Shown here: positions 22,350-30,681 of the stretch, one piece after another
Layout of the letters: the number at the start of each line of letters is the position of its first letter
Numbering within the stretch: position 1 is the first letter of the stretch
Assembly (NCBI GenBank): GCA_022184915.1
Contig: JAGTJU010000003.1
Span: 248,001-312,000 of the forward strand
Direction of reading: 5' to 3'
Length of the DNA: 64,000 nucleotides
Origin: Myxococcales bacterium
Lineage (GTDB): Bacteria; Myxococcota_A; Polyangia; Fen-1088
Made by a program: the position numbers and the translations under genes
The notes under the pieces: generated by a model
The model's input: the letters and a program-made list of their open reading frames with translations, nothing else
Databases searched by the model: none
Told to the model about the DNA's origin: nothing

Positions 22350-22919
22350 TCACTCGTCAGAGCGCGGCAGGCCCTTGTCGTCCCAGTTGCCGAACAGCTG
22401 GCGCTTCCCACTCTTGAGGACGAAGTGCGAGAGTCGCTTCTCGAACTCCTTTGGGTCGCGCTTTCGCACGTCTTCGATGTACCCGAGCCGCACCCGTTGG
22501 TACAACGGGGGGCAGCCCTGAAAGAACAGCCAGGCGCCCGGCTCGGCTTCCAGCCGTTGGCGCACGTCATCAGGCACCTGCACCTCTCGTTCGCTCAGGT
22601 CGGGTAGCTTTTGCAGGCCTACCTCGGTCATCTTGCCCGCCGCGATCAACCGGCGCGCGCGTTCCTTGTTGAGCTCGGTCCAGTGGCTGCGGGGCCGGCG
22701 CGGTGTGAAACGCTGGGCTGTCGCGTTCCCGTGCTTCTTGGCAAGGCCATCGATCCAGCCGAAACACAGCGCTTCCTCGACAGCTTCCAGGTAAGTGAGG
22801 CGCGAAGGCCGTTCACGGCGCAGCAGGAGCCAGATCTCAACGCAGCGTGTGTGGTTCGCCTCCAACCACGCACGCCACGCCTGCCGCGTTCCCGGGTCCA
22901 GAATGTTCGAGATGTCCAT
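22350..22919 (-). CDS. YdeI/OmpD-associated family protein
   Basis: 189-aa protein of the YdeI/OmdA-like family. Hallmarks are the N-terminal helical repeat SRLTYLEAVEEALCFGWIDG, the RFTPRRPRSHWTELNKERARRL motif and the C-terminal FEKRLSHFVLKSGKRQ. E. coli YdeI has been linked to peptide resistance and periplasm-related stress, but the biochemical role of the family is open. It ends 40 bp from the convergent beta-galactosidase gene, and its start is divergent from arsR with 118 bp between. Confidence 0.85.
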   Translation of the reverse strand: MDISNILDPGTRQAWRAWLEANHTRCVEIWLLLRRERPSRLTYLEAVEEALCFGWIDGLAKKHGNATAQRFTPRRPRSHWTELNKERARRLIAAGKMTEVGLQKLPDLSEREVQVPDDVRQRLEAEPGAWLFFQGCPPLYQRVRLGYIEDVRKRDPKEFEKRLSHFVLKSGKRQLFGNWDDKGLPRSDE

Positions 22920-23000
22920 CGGAACGATGATATCGCTCTCTGCGATGAGCCAAGGGCTGCGGGGACCGCAATCACTTCACCAGGGGCTTTGGCCTTCGCC

Positions 23001-23029
23001 TTGACATCCGAAACGCGGGACGCCATCAT
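23001..23029 (+). promoter_or_regulatory. arsR promoter
   Basis: TTGACA (23001-23006), 17-bp spacer, CATCAT (23024-23029). A start of transcription about 7 nt downstream falls at or just before the arsR ATG at 23038, so the message would be leaderless; no Shine-Dalgarno sequence precedes the ATG. Confidence 0.6.
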
Positions 23030-23047
23030 TCTACCAGATGGTAGAAT
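23028..23047. promoter_or_regulatory. Palindromic operator over arsR start codon
   Basis: Perfect palindrome ATTCTACCAGATGGTAGAAT: two 9-bp arms around a GA centre. It contains the ATG start codon of the ArsR-family gene (23038-23040) and covers the predicted transcription start, so binding of the repressor here would block its own operon directly. Confidence 0.7.
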
Positions 23048-23370
23048 CAGCACAGCGATTGGACCTCCTTTTTGGAGCCCTCGCCGACAGCACGCGCCGG
23101 GGCATTTTGGCTCGCGTCGCCCAGGCTGAAATGAGCATCGGTGAGATCGCCACGCATTTCGACCTGACATTCGGGGCCATTTCCAAGCACGTCAAAGTGT
23201 TGGAGAAGGCAAAGCTCATCACCAAACGTCGACGCGGCAAGGAGCAGGTCGTTTTGATCGTGCCGCGCTCTATCAACATCGCCCGCAAGCACATCGAACA
23301 CTACGCCAATCTGTGGGCGGACAGGTTCGACAACCTGGAAACGATCCTGAAAGAGACGACATCACCATGA
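23038..23370 (+). CDS. ArsR-family winged-helix repressor
   Basis: 110-aa winged-helix regulator. The recognition helix lies in SIGEIATHFDLTFGAISKHVKVLEKAKLI, followed by the wing (RRRGKEQVVLIV). No metal-binding cysteine motif (such as CVC in the alpha3 helix) is present, so it is the non-metal subgroup commonly paired with SRPBCC proteins. The stop overlaps the ATG of the SRPBCC gene by 4 bp. Expression appears leaderless and autoregulated, since a perfect 20-bp palindrome spans the start codon. Confidence 0.93.
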   Translation: MVESAQRLDLLFGALADSTRRGILARVAQAEMSIGEIATHFDLTFGAISKHVKVLEKAKLITKRRRGKEQVVLIVPRSINIARKHIEHYANLWADRFDNLETILKETTSP

Positions 23371-23873
23371 GCAAGACCAAATTCACCATCGCCGAAGACA
23401 AAAGAACACTCATCGTCGAGCGCACCTTCGAGGCTCCGAAGGATCGGGTCTGGGAAGCCTACACGAACCCCGCCATCCTGCGTCGGTGGTGGGGACCGAA
23501 AGGCTGGACGACCGAGATCAAACACATGGAGTTCAAGGAAGGGGGCTACTGGCACTACGGAATGAAGTGCATGGACGAGGCCCAAGGGGACTGGTTCGGC
23601 AAGACCAGTTGGGGGAAGGGTATTTTCGGGAAGATCACCCCGAAGGACGCCTTCGCGTACACAGACCTTTTTTGCGACGAAGAAGGCACCCCCCTTCCAA
23701 ACATGCCGACCTCCCGTACCCTACTGACTCTCACCGAAGAGGGTGGAACAACCAAGCTGACCTGCACGACCGAGTACGAGGACGCCGAGGCCTTGGCGCA
23801 GGTGCTCGCAATGGGTATGGAAGAAGGCTTCACCCAAACCTTGGACAATCTCGAAGACGTGCTGGCCGCATAG
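23367..23873 (+). CDS. SRPBCC/AHSA1-domain protein
   Basis: 168-aa START-like (Aha1-type) protein. Motifs are RTFEAPKDRVWEAYTNPAILRRWWGPKGW and the C-terminal EYEDAEALAQVLAMGMEEGFTQTLDNL, typical of proteins in arsR-SRPBCC operons. The fold binds hydrophobic ligands; the ligand is unknown. The start ATG at 23367 is chosen because it overlaps the arsR stop as ATGA, making translation coupled to the repressor. Confidence 0.92.
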   Translation: MSKTKFTIAEDKRTLIVERTFEAPKDRVWEAYTNPAILRRWWGPKGWTTEIKHMEFKEGGYWHYGMKCMDEAQGDWFGKTSWGKGIFGKITPKDAFAYTDLFCDEEGTPLPNMPTSRTLLTLTEEGGTTKLTCTTEYEDAEALAQVLAMGMEEGFTQTLDNLEDVLAA

Positions 23874-23922
23874 CGCGAACAGCACCCGGGCGACAAAAGG
23901 GCTTTCCGAGGCCCACGAGTGA

Positions 23923-25035
23923 CTACCGCGGAAACAGGCGCTCGGGGTTTTCCTCGACGTCGTCGATGTGAAAGCGGTAGTACTCGAAGTCACCCGCTGC
24001 GAGCTTCCATGTCACGGAGCCGGCAACGGGGACGACCACACCATGAGGGGCGCGCCACTCGTGGGCTGCCACGCACCACGTCTCTTCGGGCCCGCCCGCG
24101 TACGAACGACGGGCGCGGAGCGAGGTGAAGCGGCCGCTCGCATCGAAGGTGAATACGGCGGAGACAGCGAACCCGTCGGCCTGCAGAGTCGCCCGGGCGC
24201 TGTCGTCATCGAGAGGCTCCCAGGTGATGGCGGGCGAGGTGGCCGCTGAAGGAAACCAGACCAGCTCCCCCAAAAATCGCAGGGCAGCACCCCGATCGAT
24301 GCCTTCACCGGTGGCGTTCACGATCGGAATCAGACCGCCAATTGTAATCAGCATGCGTCCCGTTCGTCCATCGAAGTCGTCGCGGCCGAGCACGGGCAAG
24401 CGCTTCATTTTCAAATCGACCAGCCACACGAACCCCGGAGGGTCTACCCGGAAGTACTGGGTGGCCACTGCGGGCATCAAGGGCTCCTGCGGACGGGTCC
24501 GAAGGCCTCCGCTTTGTCGTAGCCGAACCGTTGCCGCACGTGGGCGGCCCACGGCACCCGTCGAGAGCAGCCAGCGCCGCACGGGGGAAGGCAGGGGTGC
24601 GAGCTCATCGTTCGTCAGGATTGTCGGCGCGCCGAGGGGCCCCGAGAGCAGCCGCTCCGCCTGCCGCCGTCCCGCAGCGTCGAAGCGCGCGCCGGCTGCC
24701 GCGAAGAGCACGGCCAACGCGAGCAGCACGTTCACCAGCGTACCCGCCTTGGCTTCCGGCCAGTGGACCACGATGAGCGCCTGCGACACCACCACCGCGG
24801 CGCCCGCCACGAGCCACCACGAGCCCAAGCCCCTCCAGCGCAGGAACGCGGCCAGGACGAGGCCCACAGCCACGAGAAGCCACGCGAGGCCGAGCGCCCG
24901 CTGCAAGCCCGCGCCCAAAGGCCAAAGTGTCTGTCCACTCAGCCCGGGCACCGCCGCGAGCTTGAAGGCTGAGACAAACCCCAGCATGCAGATGGTGCCG
25001 TGGGTAAGCAGCAAAAAAGTGGTGATGTAGCGCAT
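23923..25035 (-). CDS. Membrane protein, DUF6544-like
   Basis: 370-aa protein with four predicted N-terminal membrane helices (first MRYITTFLLLTHGTICMLGF, last ALAVLFAAAGARF) and a soluble C-terminal domain of about 240 residues with WEPLDDDSARATL and FDASGRFTSLRARR, which resembles DUF6544. The domain's function is unknown. It lies just downstream of a smaller membrane protein on the same strand (89-bp gap), so the two may form an operon. Confidence 0.75.
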   Translation of the reverse strand: MRYITTFLLLTHGTICMLGFVSAFKLAAVPGLSGQTLWPLGAGLQRALGLAWLLVAVGLVLAAFLRWRGLGSWWLVAGAAVVVSQALIVVHWPEAKAGTLVNVLLALAVLFAAAGARFDAAGRRQAERLLSGPLGAPTILTNDELAPLPSPVRRWLLSTGAVGRPRAATVRLRQSGGLRTRPQEPLMPAVATQYFRVDPPGFVWLVDLKMKRLPVLGRDDFDGRTGRMLITIGGLIPIVNATGEGIDRGAALRFLGELVWFPSAATSPAITWEPLDDDSARATLQADGFAVSAVFTFDASGRFTSLRARRSYAGGPEETWCVAAHEWRAPHGVVVPVAGSVTWKLAAGDFEYYRFHIDDVEENPERLFPR

Positions 25036-25124
25036 GGTCCAGACCTCCTCCCCGGACGATGCACGAGCCGCGCCAGCTCATCGGCCAGGTGATCGGGCGC
25101 GAGCCGCGCATATCGTGCACGGCC

Positions 25125-25523
25125 TCAACGGCGAAGGGTTCTCAGGGCCCAGACGTTGATCGCAGCGCCGCAGAGCTCGGCGAGCAGGAGCGCCATCAAA
25201 AGCCCATCCGCCGTGCCCGTCGCAATCATGGCTCCCGCCCTCACCAAAGCCGCACCTGCCAACATGGCGACGCCCACGAAGAGGCCCGGCTCGAGCCAAG
25301 CCACATGGCGGCTACATACGAAGAGTGCCCCCGCGATCCCGAGCGAAAGCCCGCCGTAAAACGTGGCCAATTCGACCACCGCGCGGGAACTGTCGAGGCG
25401 GATGTCGACCTGCTGGGCAATACCGCGGGTATCGAGCAGGAAAGCCCCGCCGATACAGGCAAAGACGAAGGCCGTTAGCGCCAGCACGGCGCGCGCGCGA
25501 CGACGGCGTTGATCTTCGTGCAC
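25125..25523 (-). CDS. Small membrane protein, DUF4345-like
   Basis: 132-aa protein with four predicted membrane helices. The central stretch AVVELATFYGGLSLGIAGALFVC resembles the DUF4345 family. No catalytic residues are visible. It is followed on the same strand by the larger DUF6544-like membrane protein. Confidence 0.65.
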   Translation of the reverse strand: MHEDQRRRRARAVLALTAFVFACIGGAFLLDTRGIAQQVDIRLDSSRAVVELATFYGGLSLGIAGALFVCSRHVAWLEPGLFVGVAMLAGAALVRAGAMIATGTADGLLMALLLAELCGAAINVWALRTLRR

Positions 25524-25822
25524 AGGTGGAGCCTACACCATGCGGGTACGCGTATTCACGCGGGCGAGGCCCGCCCCTGCGTGCGCCGACTATAATCGAA
25601 ATATCGAATTTGGTCGGGTCGCAAAGAGGACAACAACAACCGGTACTTGCCCTCGCACCGTGCCCTCCGGGCAGCGCGCGAGAGGGGCTCGGTCCGGAAC
25701 CCCTTTTTCGACGATCGGGCCCCAAAGCCCCGTTCTTTCCGGAAATGACGAAGACCCGGTCACCTTTGCTGGCAGCGGGGAACTCGTGACAGCGGGCTCG
25801 AGAGGCCCTGAACGGCACCGAC

Positions 25823-28800
25823 ATGGAAACTGACGAATCACGTCGAGAGAGAAGCGATCTGGCGCGGCTGGTCGAACGCCACGAACGCGCTGTGAGGGCG
25901 GTCGTGCTGGCCATCACCGGAGACCCTTACCTCTGCGACGAAGTCGCTCAGGAGGTTTTCGTCGTCGCCTGGCGGAAGCAGGAACAATTGAGAGACCAGT
26001 CGCGCCAAAAAGAATGGCTGTGCGGCATCGCCCGGAATCTGGCCCGGCGCCGCTTGCGGGATGCCCGACGAAGAGACGCGTTGGCGCGTCGTGCCCATGA
26101 CCCCCTCGACACCTTGGCCGCCGAGGAAGGTGGGCTCGATCCCACCGAAGCGGCGGCTCGCAAGGAAGCGGAGCTCATGGGCCTCGAGGAGGCCCTTGCC
26201 TCGCTCCCCACGCGCCACCGCGAACCTCTCTTTCTCTTCTATCTCGAGGGCAAAAGCGTACGGGGACTGGCGGAGCAGCTGGGCCTTTCCGAGGACGCTG
26301 CCAAAAAGCGCCTGTCCCGCGCCCGACAACATCTACGAAACGACGCGGAACGCACCATCGCCTCCGCAATTTCGCGCTTGCGGCCAACGGCGGCGCTGGT
26401 TGCGGCCATTTGCAGCGCCGTGGACGCCGAAACAGCTGCTGCGGGGACAAAGCCAGCTCTCGCGTCCTCGGGGCGCGGGAGCGCTCTCCCAGCCTGGCAG
26501 GGCATAGCGAGACGCGCGGCTTTCGCGCTCAGCATGGCCCTGCTCGGCCTGGCTGGCTTCGGAATGACCCGCTTGCCTTCCTGCGAAGACCGCGATCCCC
26601 GTTCTATCGCCTCGCGCCCGGCGACAGGATTGACCCCAAACAGCGTTGAATCGGACGAACGCCTTCCGAAGCTCGTTCGCAGCGTCATCAACGAGCCCAC
26701 CCTCTCGCTGCATCTGACCCTCGTTGACAAGGATGGCGGCCCGGTGCCGCACGCCCGAGTCACACTTGCGGCGGTATGGGGTGCCATCTCGGATGTACCG
26801 CTGCCCGTCGCCACGGAGCCATCGGATCCCCAGGGCCAAAGTCGGCTGTCCGTGAGGCGGGGAACCTATCTCTTGACCGTCAGCGCAACCGGATACATCT
26901 CCTTCTCTGCGCAAGTGTCACTGACACACGATCTGCACCAAAAGATCGCGTTGTGGCCGGCGGCGCGTTTGGACGGAATCGTGAGCCTTGACGGGCCCCG
27001 CAAAGACCGCGCGGGCGGAAACACGCAGCTCGGCGGCCTCAGGGTCGAGCTCGTGGGCGACAAGGGCCCCGCGCAGGGCAGACACAGCGCGCGCACCGAC
27101 GATGACGGTCGGTTTTCCATCGACGGTCTGATGGCGGGACGGTACACGGCCCTGGTCGTGGGGCACGCGGGGGTCGCGGAGCAGGAAGTCTTCGTTCGCG
27201 CCTTCCCCGAGATCACCCAACTGGCCATCAGCTTGCACCAAGGGATCCCGGCGCGCGGGTCTGTCGAAGGAAGCGATGCACGCCCGCTTGCGGGCGCCTG
27301 CATCATCATTTTCGGGGGGCCGGAGTGTGTGGCAAGGACGTCTGCGCTCGGCACCTTCGTACTGCCGCACGTGGAGCCCGGTCGCACCCTCGACGTGCGC
27401 ATCGAAGCCGAGGGGTTCGTTGCGCAAACCGCCGCACTGATGATCGGCCTCGACGGTCGTTTGCCTCCTGTCAGGCTGGAAAGGGCCCACGTGATCCGGG
27501 GCGTCGTCGTCGACGAAGCCGGCAAGGCCGTGAAGGGCGCCGCTGTCGAGCTCCGGTACCGGTCAGCCGGCGTGCGGAGCGCTTTCGCGAAGTCGGACGA
27601 ACCCGAACGTTATGCCGAGACCGACTCAAACGGCCGCTTTGTCCTCACGAACCTCGCCGAAGGAGACGTGACCCTGACGGCGCGGCTCGAGACGAACCTT
27701 CTGGGGCGTGTCGATGTCCCCGTCGAGCCGGTCCAGAAAAGCGAGGCCAAGATCGTGTTGGCCCAAGCCGGATTCATCGAGGGGGTCGTGCGTTATGACG
27801 ATGGCAGCCCCGCGGGGCACGTCGCGGTCATCGAGTATTGGAATCGTTCAGACGTCACGGATGACGAAGGCCGATACCGTCTTGGGCCCTTTGCCCCGGG
27901 ACGCTATGACCTTCGGCTTCATGCGCCCAAACACCGTCAGCCCCATGTGCTTTGGTTTGCCGAGCCTGACGTGGGGAAGGTCGTGGATGTGGAAAAAGGG
28001 AAGAGAACGTCCCTTGATCTCACGATCTTGCGCCACAACCATACGCTTGAAGGTGTGGTCGTCGACCCGAGTGGCCGGCCCGTGGGGGGCGCCGTGGTCA
28101 CCGCGGGCCCGGCCCGCTTGCGACAACCCCAGCGCTGGCGGCACGGCAATGCGTGGACCGTGACGGATGATGATGGGACCTTTCGATGCGAGTCGCTCGA
28201 AAGCGGCCCGCACACGCTGTGGGTCGAGCACGGCACGGAGGGGCGCGCCGAACTCGTGAACGTCGAACAAGACGCCCGGGGCCTGAGGGTTGTTCTCGTG
28301 AGACCCGCGAAGATCACGGGGCGCGTGGAAGGCCCGGTGCCCGCGGCGTGTGAGGTCCAGCTACACCGAGTCACGCGCGAGGGCATAGACCTGATGCCCC
28401 TCCAAGAGGCTGCGCTTATCCGCGCCGAAACGTTTGTTTTCTCGGAGCTGAGTGCCGGTCGATACGACCTGATATCAAAGTGTCCTGGTGTCTATGCGCA
28501 CGAACGGCTGACGCTGGCCGAAGGCGAACAACGGTCTGTCGCGCTGGCGCTGGCGCCCGCCCCCCAGCGTGAGCTCACGGTGCTGCGCGCCGAAAACGAT
28601 CAGCCCTTCACCAAGCTGGTGGTGCCCTTCTTCGTGAACATTCCGGGCGTCGGGAGGATGAAACAGCGCCTCGAAACCGACGAAGCCGGCCGTCTCCTCC
28701 TCCCGGGGGCACCGGCAGGGGCACGCATCGAGGTTGGCCTTTGGGCCCTGTCGTACGTTCCCAAGGCTCTGGCTGTCGAGATCCCGGATGACCTGACGCC

Positions 28801-28855
28801 CTCCCACCTCGGTGTCGTGCGGTTAGCTCCCGAACCTGCATCGTCGCTTCCGTAG
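25823..28855 (+). CDS. ECF sigma factor fused to TM and carboxypeptidase-regulatory domains
   Basis: 1010-aa fusion. Residues about 10-85 are sigma region 2 (LARLVERHERAVRAVVLAITG, then DEVAQEVFVVAWRKQEQL); about 118-172 are region 4 (LEEALASLPTRHREPLFLFY, then SVRGLAEQLGLSEDAAKKRL). A single hydrophobic helix at 231-250 (RAAFALSMALLGLAGFGMTR) follows. The rest, about 750 residues, is a series of beta-sandwich carboxypeptidase-regulatory-like repeats (for example RGVVVDEAGKAVKGAAVELR and TDDEGRYRLGPFAPGRYDLR). The plan implies a sigma factor tethered to the membrane with a long extracytoplasmic arm. No separate anti-sigma gene is adjacent; the next gene is a lipoprotein on the same strand. 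How it would be released is unknown. Confidence 0.88.
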   Translation: METDESRRERSDLARLVERHERAVRAVVLAITGDPYLCDEVAQEVFVVAWRKQEQLRDQSRQKEWLCGIARNLARRRLRDARRRDALARRAHDPLDTLAAEEGGLDPTEAAARKEAELMGLEEALASLPTRHREPLFLFYLEGKSVRGLAEQLGLSEDAAKKRLSRARQHLRNDAERTIASAISRLRPTAALVAAICSAVDAETAAAGTKPALASSGRGSALPAWQGIARRAAFALSMALLGLAGFGMTRLPSCEDRDPRSIASRPATGLTPNSVESDERLPKLVRSVINEPTLSLHLTLVDKDGGPVPHARVTLAAVWGAISDVPLPVATEPSDPQGQSRLSVRRGTYLLTVSATGYISFSAQVSLTHDLHQKIALWPAARLDGIVSLDGPRKDRAGGNTQLGGLRVELVGDKGPAQGRHSARTDDDGRFSIDGLMAGRYTALVVGHAGVAEQEVFVRAFPEITQLAISLHQGIPARGSVEGSDARPLAGACIIIFGGPECVARTSALGTFVLPHVEPGRTLDVRIEAEGFVAQTAALMIGLDGRLPPVRLERAHVIRGVVVDEAGKAVKGAAVELRYRSAGVRSAFAKSDEPERYAETDSNGRFVLTNLAEGDVTLTARLETNLLGRVDVPVEPVQKSEAKIVLAQAGFIEGVVRYDDGSPAGHVAVIEYWNRSDVTDDEGRYRLGPFAPGRYDLRLHAPKHRQPHVLWFAEPDVGKVVDVEKGKRTSLDLTILRHNHTLEGVVVDPSGRPVGGAVVTAGPARLRQPQRWRHGNAWTVTDDDGTFRCESLESGPHTLWVEHGTEGRAELVNVEQDARGLRVVLVRPAKITGRVEGPVPAACEVQLHRVTREGIDLMPLQEAALIRAETFVFSELSAGRYDLISKCPGVYAHERLTLAEGEQRSVALALAPAPQRELTVLRAENDQPFTKLVVPFFVNIPGVGRMKQRLETDEAGRLLLPGAPAGARIEVGLWALSYVPKALAVEIPDDLTPSHLGVVRLAPEPASSLP

Positions 28856-28918
28856 GGAACCCTGCGGCACACGCTCCCGACACGCGTCACCTTTCGACGT
28901 GACCGGGAACTGGTGGCC

Positions 28919-30385
28919 ATGAAGACACGAGGGCGCATCATCACCGTTCGTTCATCCTCCCTGTGGGCACTCTTCGCGGCGGCCGTGGCCTGCGGAGACC
29001 CTCGGGCGACGCCGCCGGTCGAGCTCGGTACGGAGCCTCTGCCGGATGCGTCCTTGTCAGAGGTCATGCCGTCCGTGGACATGTGGCCTGTGGAGGAAAG
29101 GCCAGTCGATGCAGCTGTCCAGGGCGATGCGATGGATCCAGGGGCACCGGCCTACGTGGGTCGTTGGTCGGGGCAATCGATGCGCCTCGAGGGGTCTTGC
29201 GGAGCGGCTGCCCCCCAGGATCGCGAGGTGCCGTGGCAAGGCATCGCGGAGCTGGGCGCCGTTCCAAGTCTCCCGAATCTCTGCAACTTGGTGCTTTCGC
29301 CGGTGTCGGCGGACAGGGCCGAACTCCCGGCCCCGGCGACATGCCGGGGCACGGACGTCTTGGAGGCCCACATCACGGCCGAGGCAGAGCGTCTGACGGT
29401 GTCTCTGCTGCTCGAGCAAGATACGTGTACTGTTCGTTACACATATCGCTATCGGAAAAAGTCGCCGCATCTCTTCTCTGCGTTGCCGGTTCACCCGGCT
29501 GCGTCCGTGCATCCCCACGAGAGCAGCCGGACGCTGTCGTCTCTTCACGTGTTCGAAGAGCAGGTCTACACAGCTCATGGTGTCGCTGCCGGTGGCGGCG
29601 CGAAGAACACCATCATGTCCTGGGATCCCATCGAGCAGCGCTATCTATCGCATCTGACACTCGACCAAGGAGCAGCCCTCCTCTATCGAACGGCTCTCGG
29701 CCGCGTCTTTGCCCTCGTGGCCGGAGCCGGAGGGGGAACCGACTACGCGGCAGGGCCTCCCTGGAGGCCACAGGGCGGTCTCGAGAGTGTGCACACATTC
29801 GACCTCGCTGCGTGGAAGGGCACACTGTTCCTGGCAGGCATGCAGGGAAAAGACGCGGTCATCTGGAAAAGCTCGGACGAAGGGAAGGCCTGGACGATTG
29901 CCCTGCGGGAGCCTCCTCTAAAGGCCAACGACAAGGCCACGTACTTTTTCATCGCCCCCTTCAACGACAAGCTCTACATCCAAGCTGCGGATTTGCAGGG
30001 GGGCATCCATTCCAAAGCCAAAGTGTTCGACGGGCAATCGTGGACCGACACCCCCTCCCTCGTTCCCGACACCTCCTTGCGCGGGTGGAAACCCATCGTC
30101 TTTGCAGGCAAGGTCCTTCTGCAGGGAGCCCCCGGCGGCCATTCTTTGTCCACGTTCGACGGCACGTCTGCTGAGCGGGTCGACAATTTCCGTATTCGCG
30201 ACTACGCCGCCCAGGCTGACAGGATTTATGTCCTCCTCGACAACGAGACCATCGTCAGCTCGTCCGATCTCCGCACCTGGCGCGACGAAGGGTTCGCTCC
30301 GGATGGCTCGGCCAGCATGGCCCTCTTCCAGGGTAAGGTCTTCGTGGGCGCTGCCGAGGGCAGGCTTTACGAACGGGCCCTTTAG
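28919..30385 (+). CDS. Lipoprotein with predicted beta-propeller repeats
   Basis: 488-aa predicted lipoprotein. I choose ATG 28919, 10 nt after GGGA, over the GTG at 28913. The signal peptide ends in LFAAAVAC. After an acidic linker and a small Cys-containing domain, residues about 200-488 show repeating blade-like units (LSTFDGTSAERVDNFRIRDY, SSDLRTWRDEGFAPDGSASM), suggesting a beta-propeller. No enzyme motif. It lies 63 bp downstream of the sigma fusion on the same strand and may be co-transcribed. Confidence 0.75.
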   Translation: MKTRGRIITVRSSSLWALFAAAVACGDPRATPPVELGTEPLPDASLSEVMPSVDMWPVEERPVDAAVQGDAMDPGAPAYVGRWSGQSMRLEGSCGAAAPQDREVPWQGIAELGAVPSLPNLCNLVLSPVSADRAELPAPATCRGTDVLEAHITAEAERLTVSLLLEQDTCTVRYTYRYRKKSPHLFSALPVHPAASVHPHESSRTLSSLHVFEEQVYTAHGVAAGGGAKNTIMSWDPIEQRYLSHLTLDQGAALLYRTALGRVFALVAGAGGGTDYAAGPPWRPQGGLESVHTFDLAAWKGTLFLAGMQGKDAVIWKSSDEGKAWTIALREPPLKANDKATYFFIAPFNDKLYIQAADLQGGIHSKAKVFDGQSWTDTPSLVPDTSLRGWKPIVFAGKVLLQGAPGGHSLSTFDGTSAERVDNFRIRDYAAQADRIYVLLDNETIVSSSDLRTWRDEGFAPDGSASMALFQGKVFVGAAEGRLYERAL

Positions 30386-30465
30386 CTCCAAGTCGCCCGA
30401 GGGCCCGGCGGCTCGGCTCCCGGAGCCCCGGCAGGCCCGTGGCTGCCTTGGGACAGGGGTCGGGA

Positions 30466-30510
30466 CCCGTTGGGACTCGTTGGGACTCGCAGGATCGCAG
30501 TCCCAACGGG
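30466..30510. repeat. 12-bp inverted repeat with internal direct copy
   Basis: CCCGTTGGGACT (30466-30477) and AGTCCCAACGGG (30499-30510) are perfect inverted arms. Between them lies a second direct copy, CGTTGGGACTCG (30478-30489), that can pair with the same right arm. It sits between a lipoprotein gene and the repeat-peptide gene. There is no T-run, so it is more likely a protein-binding site or alternative RNA structure than an intrinsic terminator. The rest of 30386-30681 holds no recognisable gene. Confidence 0.45.
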
Positions 30511-30681
30511 AACGCCCTGGACCGCCGGGACGCCCCCGAAAAAGGCCCAATTCTGGCGGGCCAGGTGGTTTTTTCCCGGCGCTCGAACGTTGGCACGAAG
30601 GTTGAAGTAGTCCCCCTCGTCCGGACGGCAGCAAGCCCCGGGACACCAACCAACCGCAACCCGAAACGAAAGAGATTCCCC

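Noticed and set aside
28963-30174. 403-aa plus-strand ORF
   Set aside because: Shadow of the propeller-like lipoprotein in another frame; Arg-rich, no signal peptide or motif.
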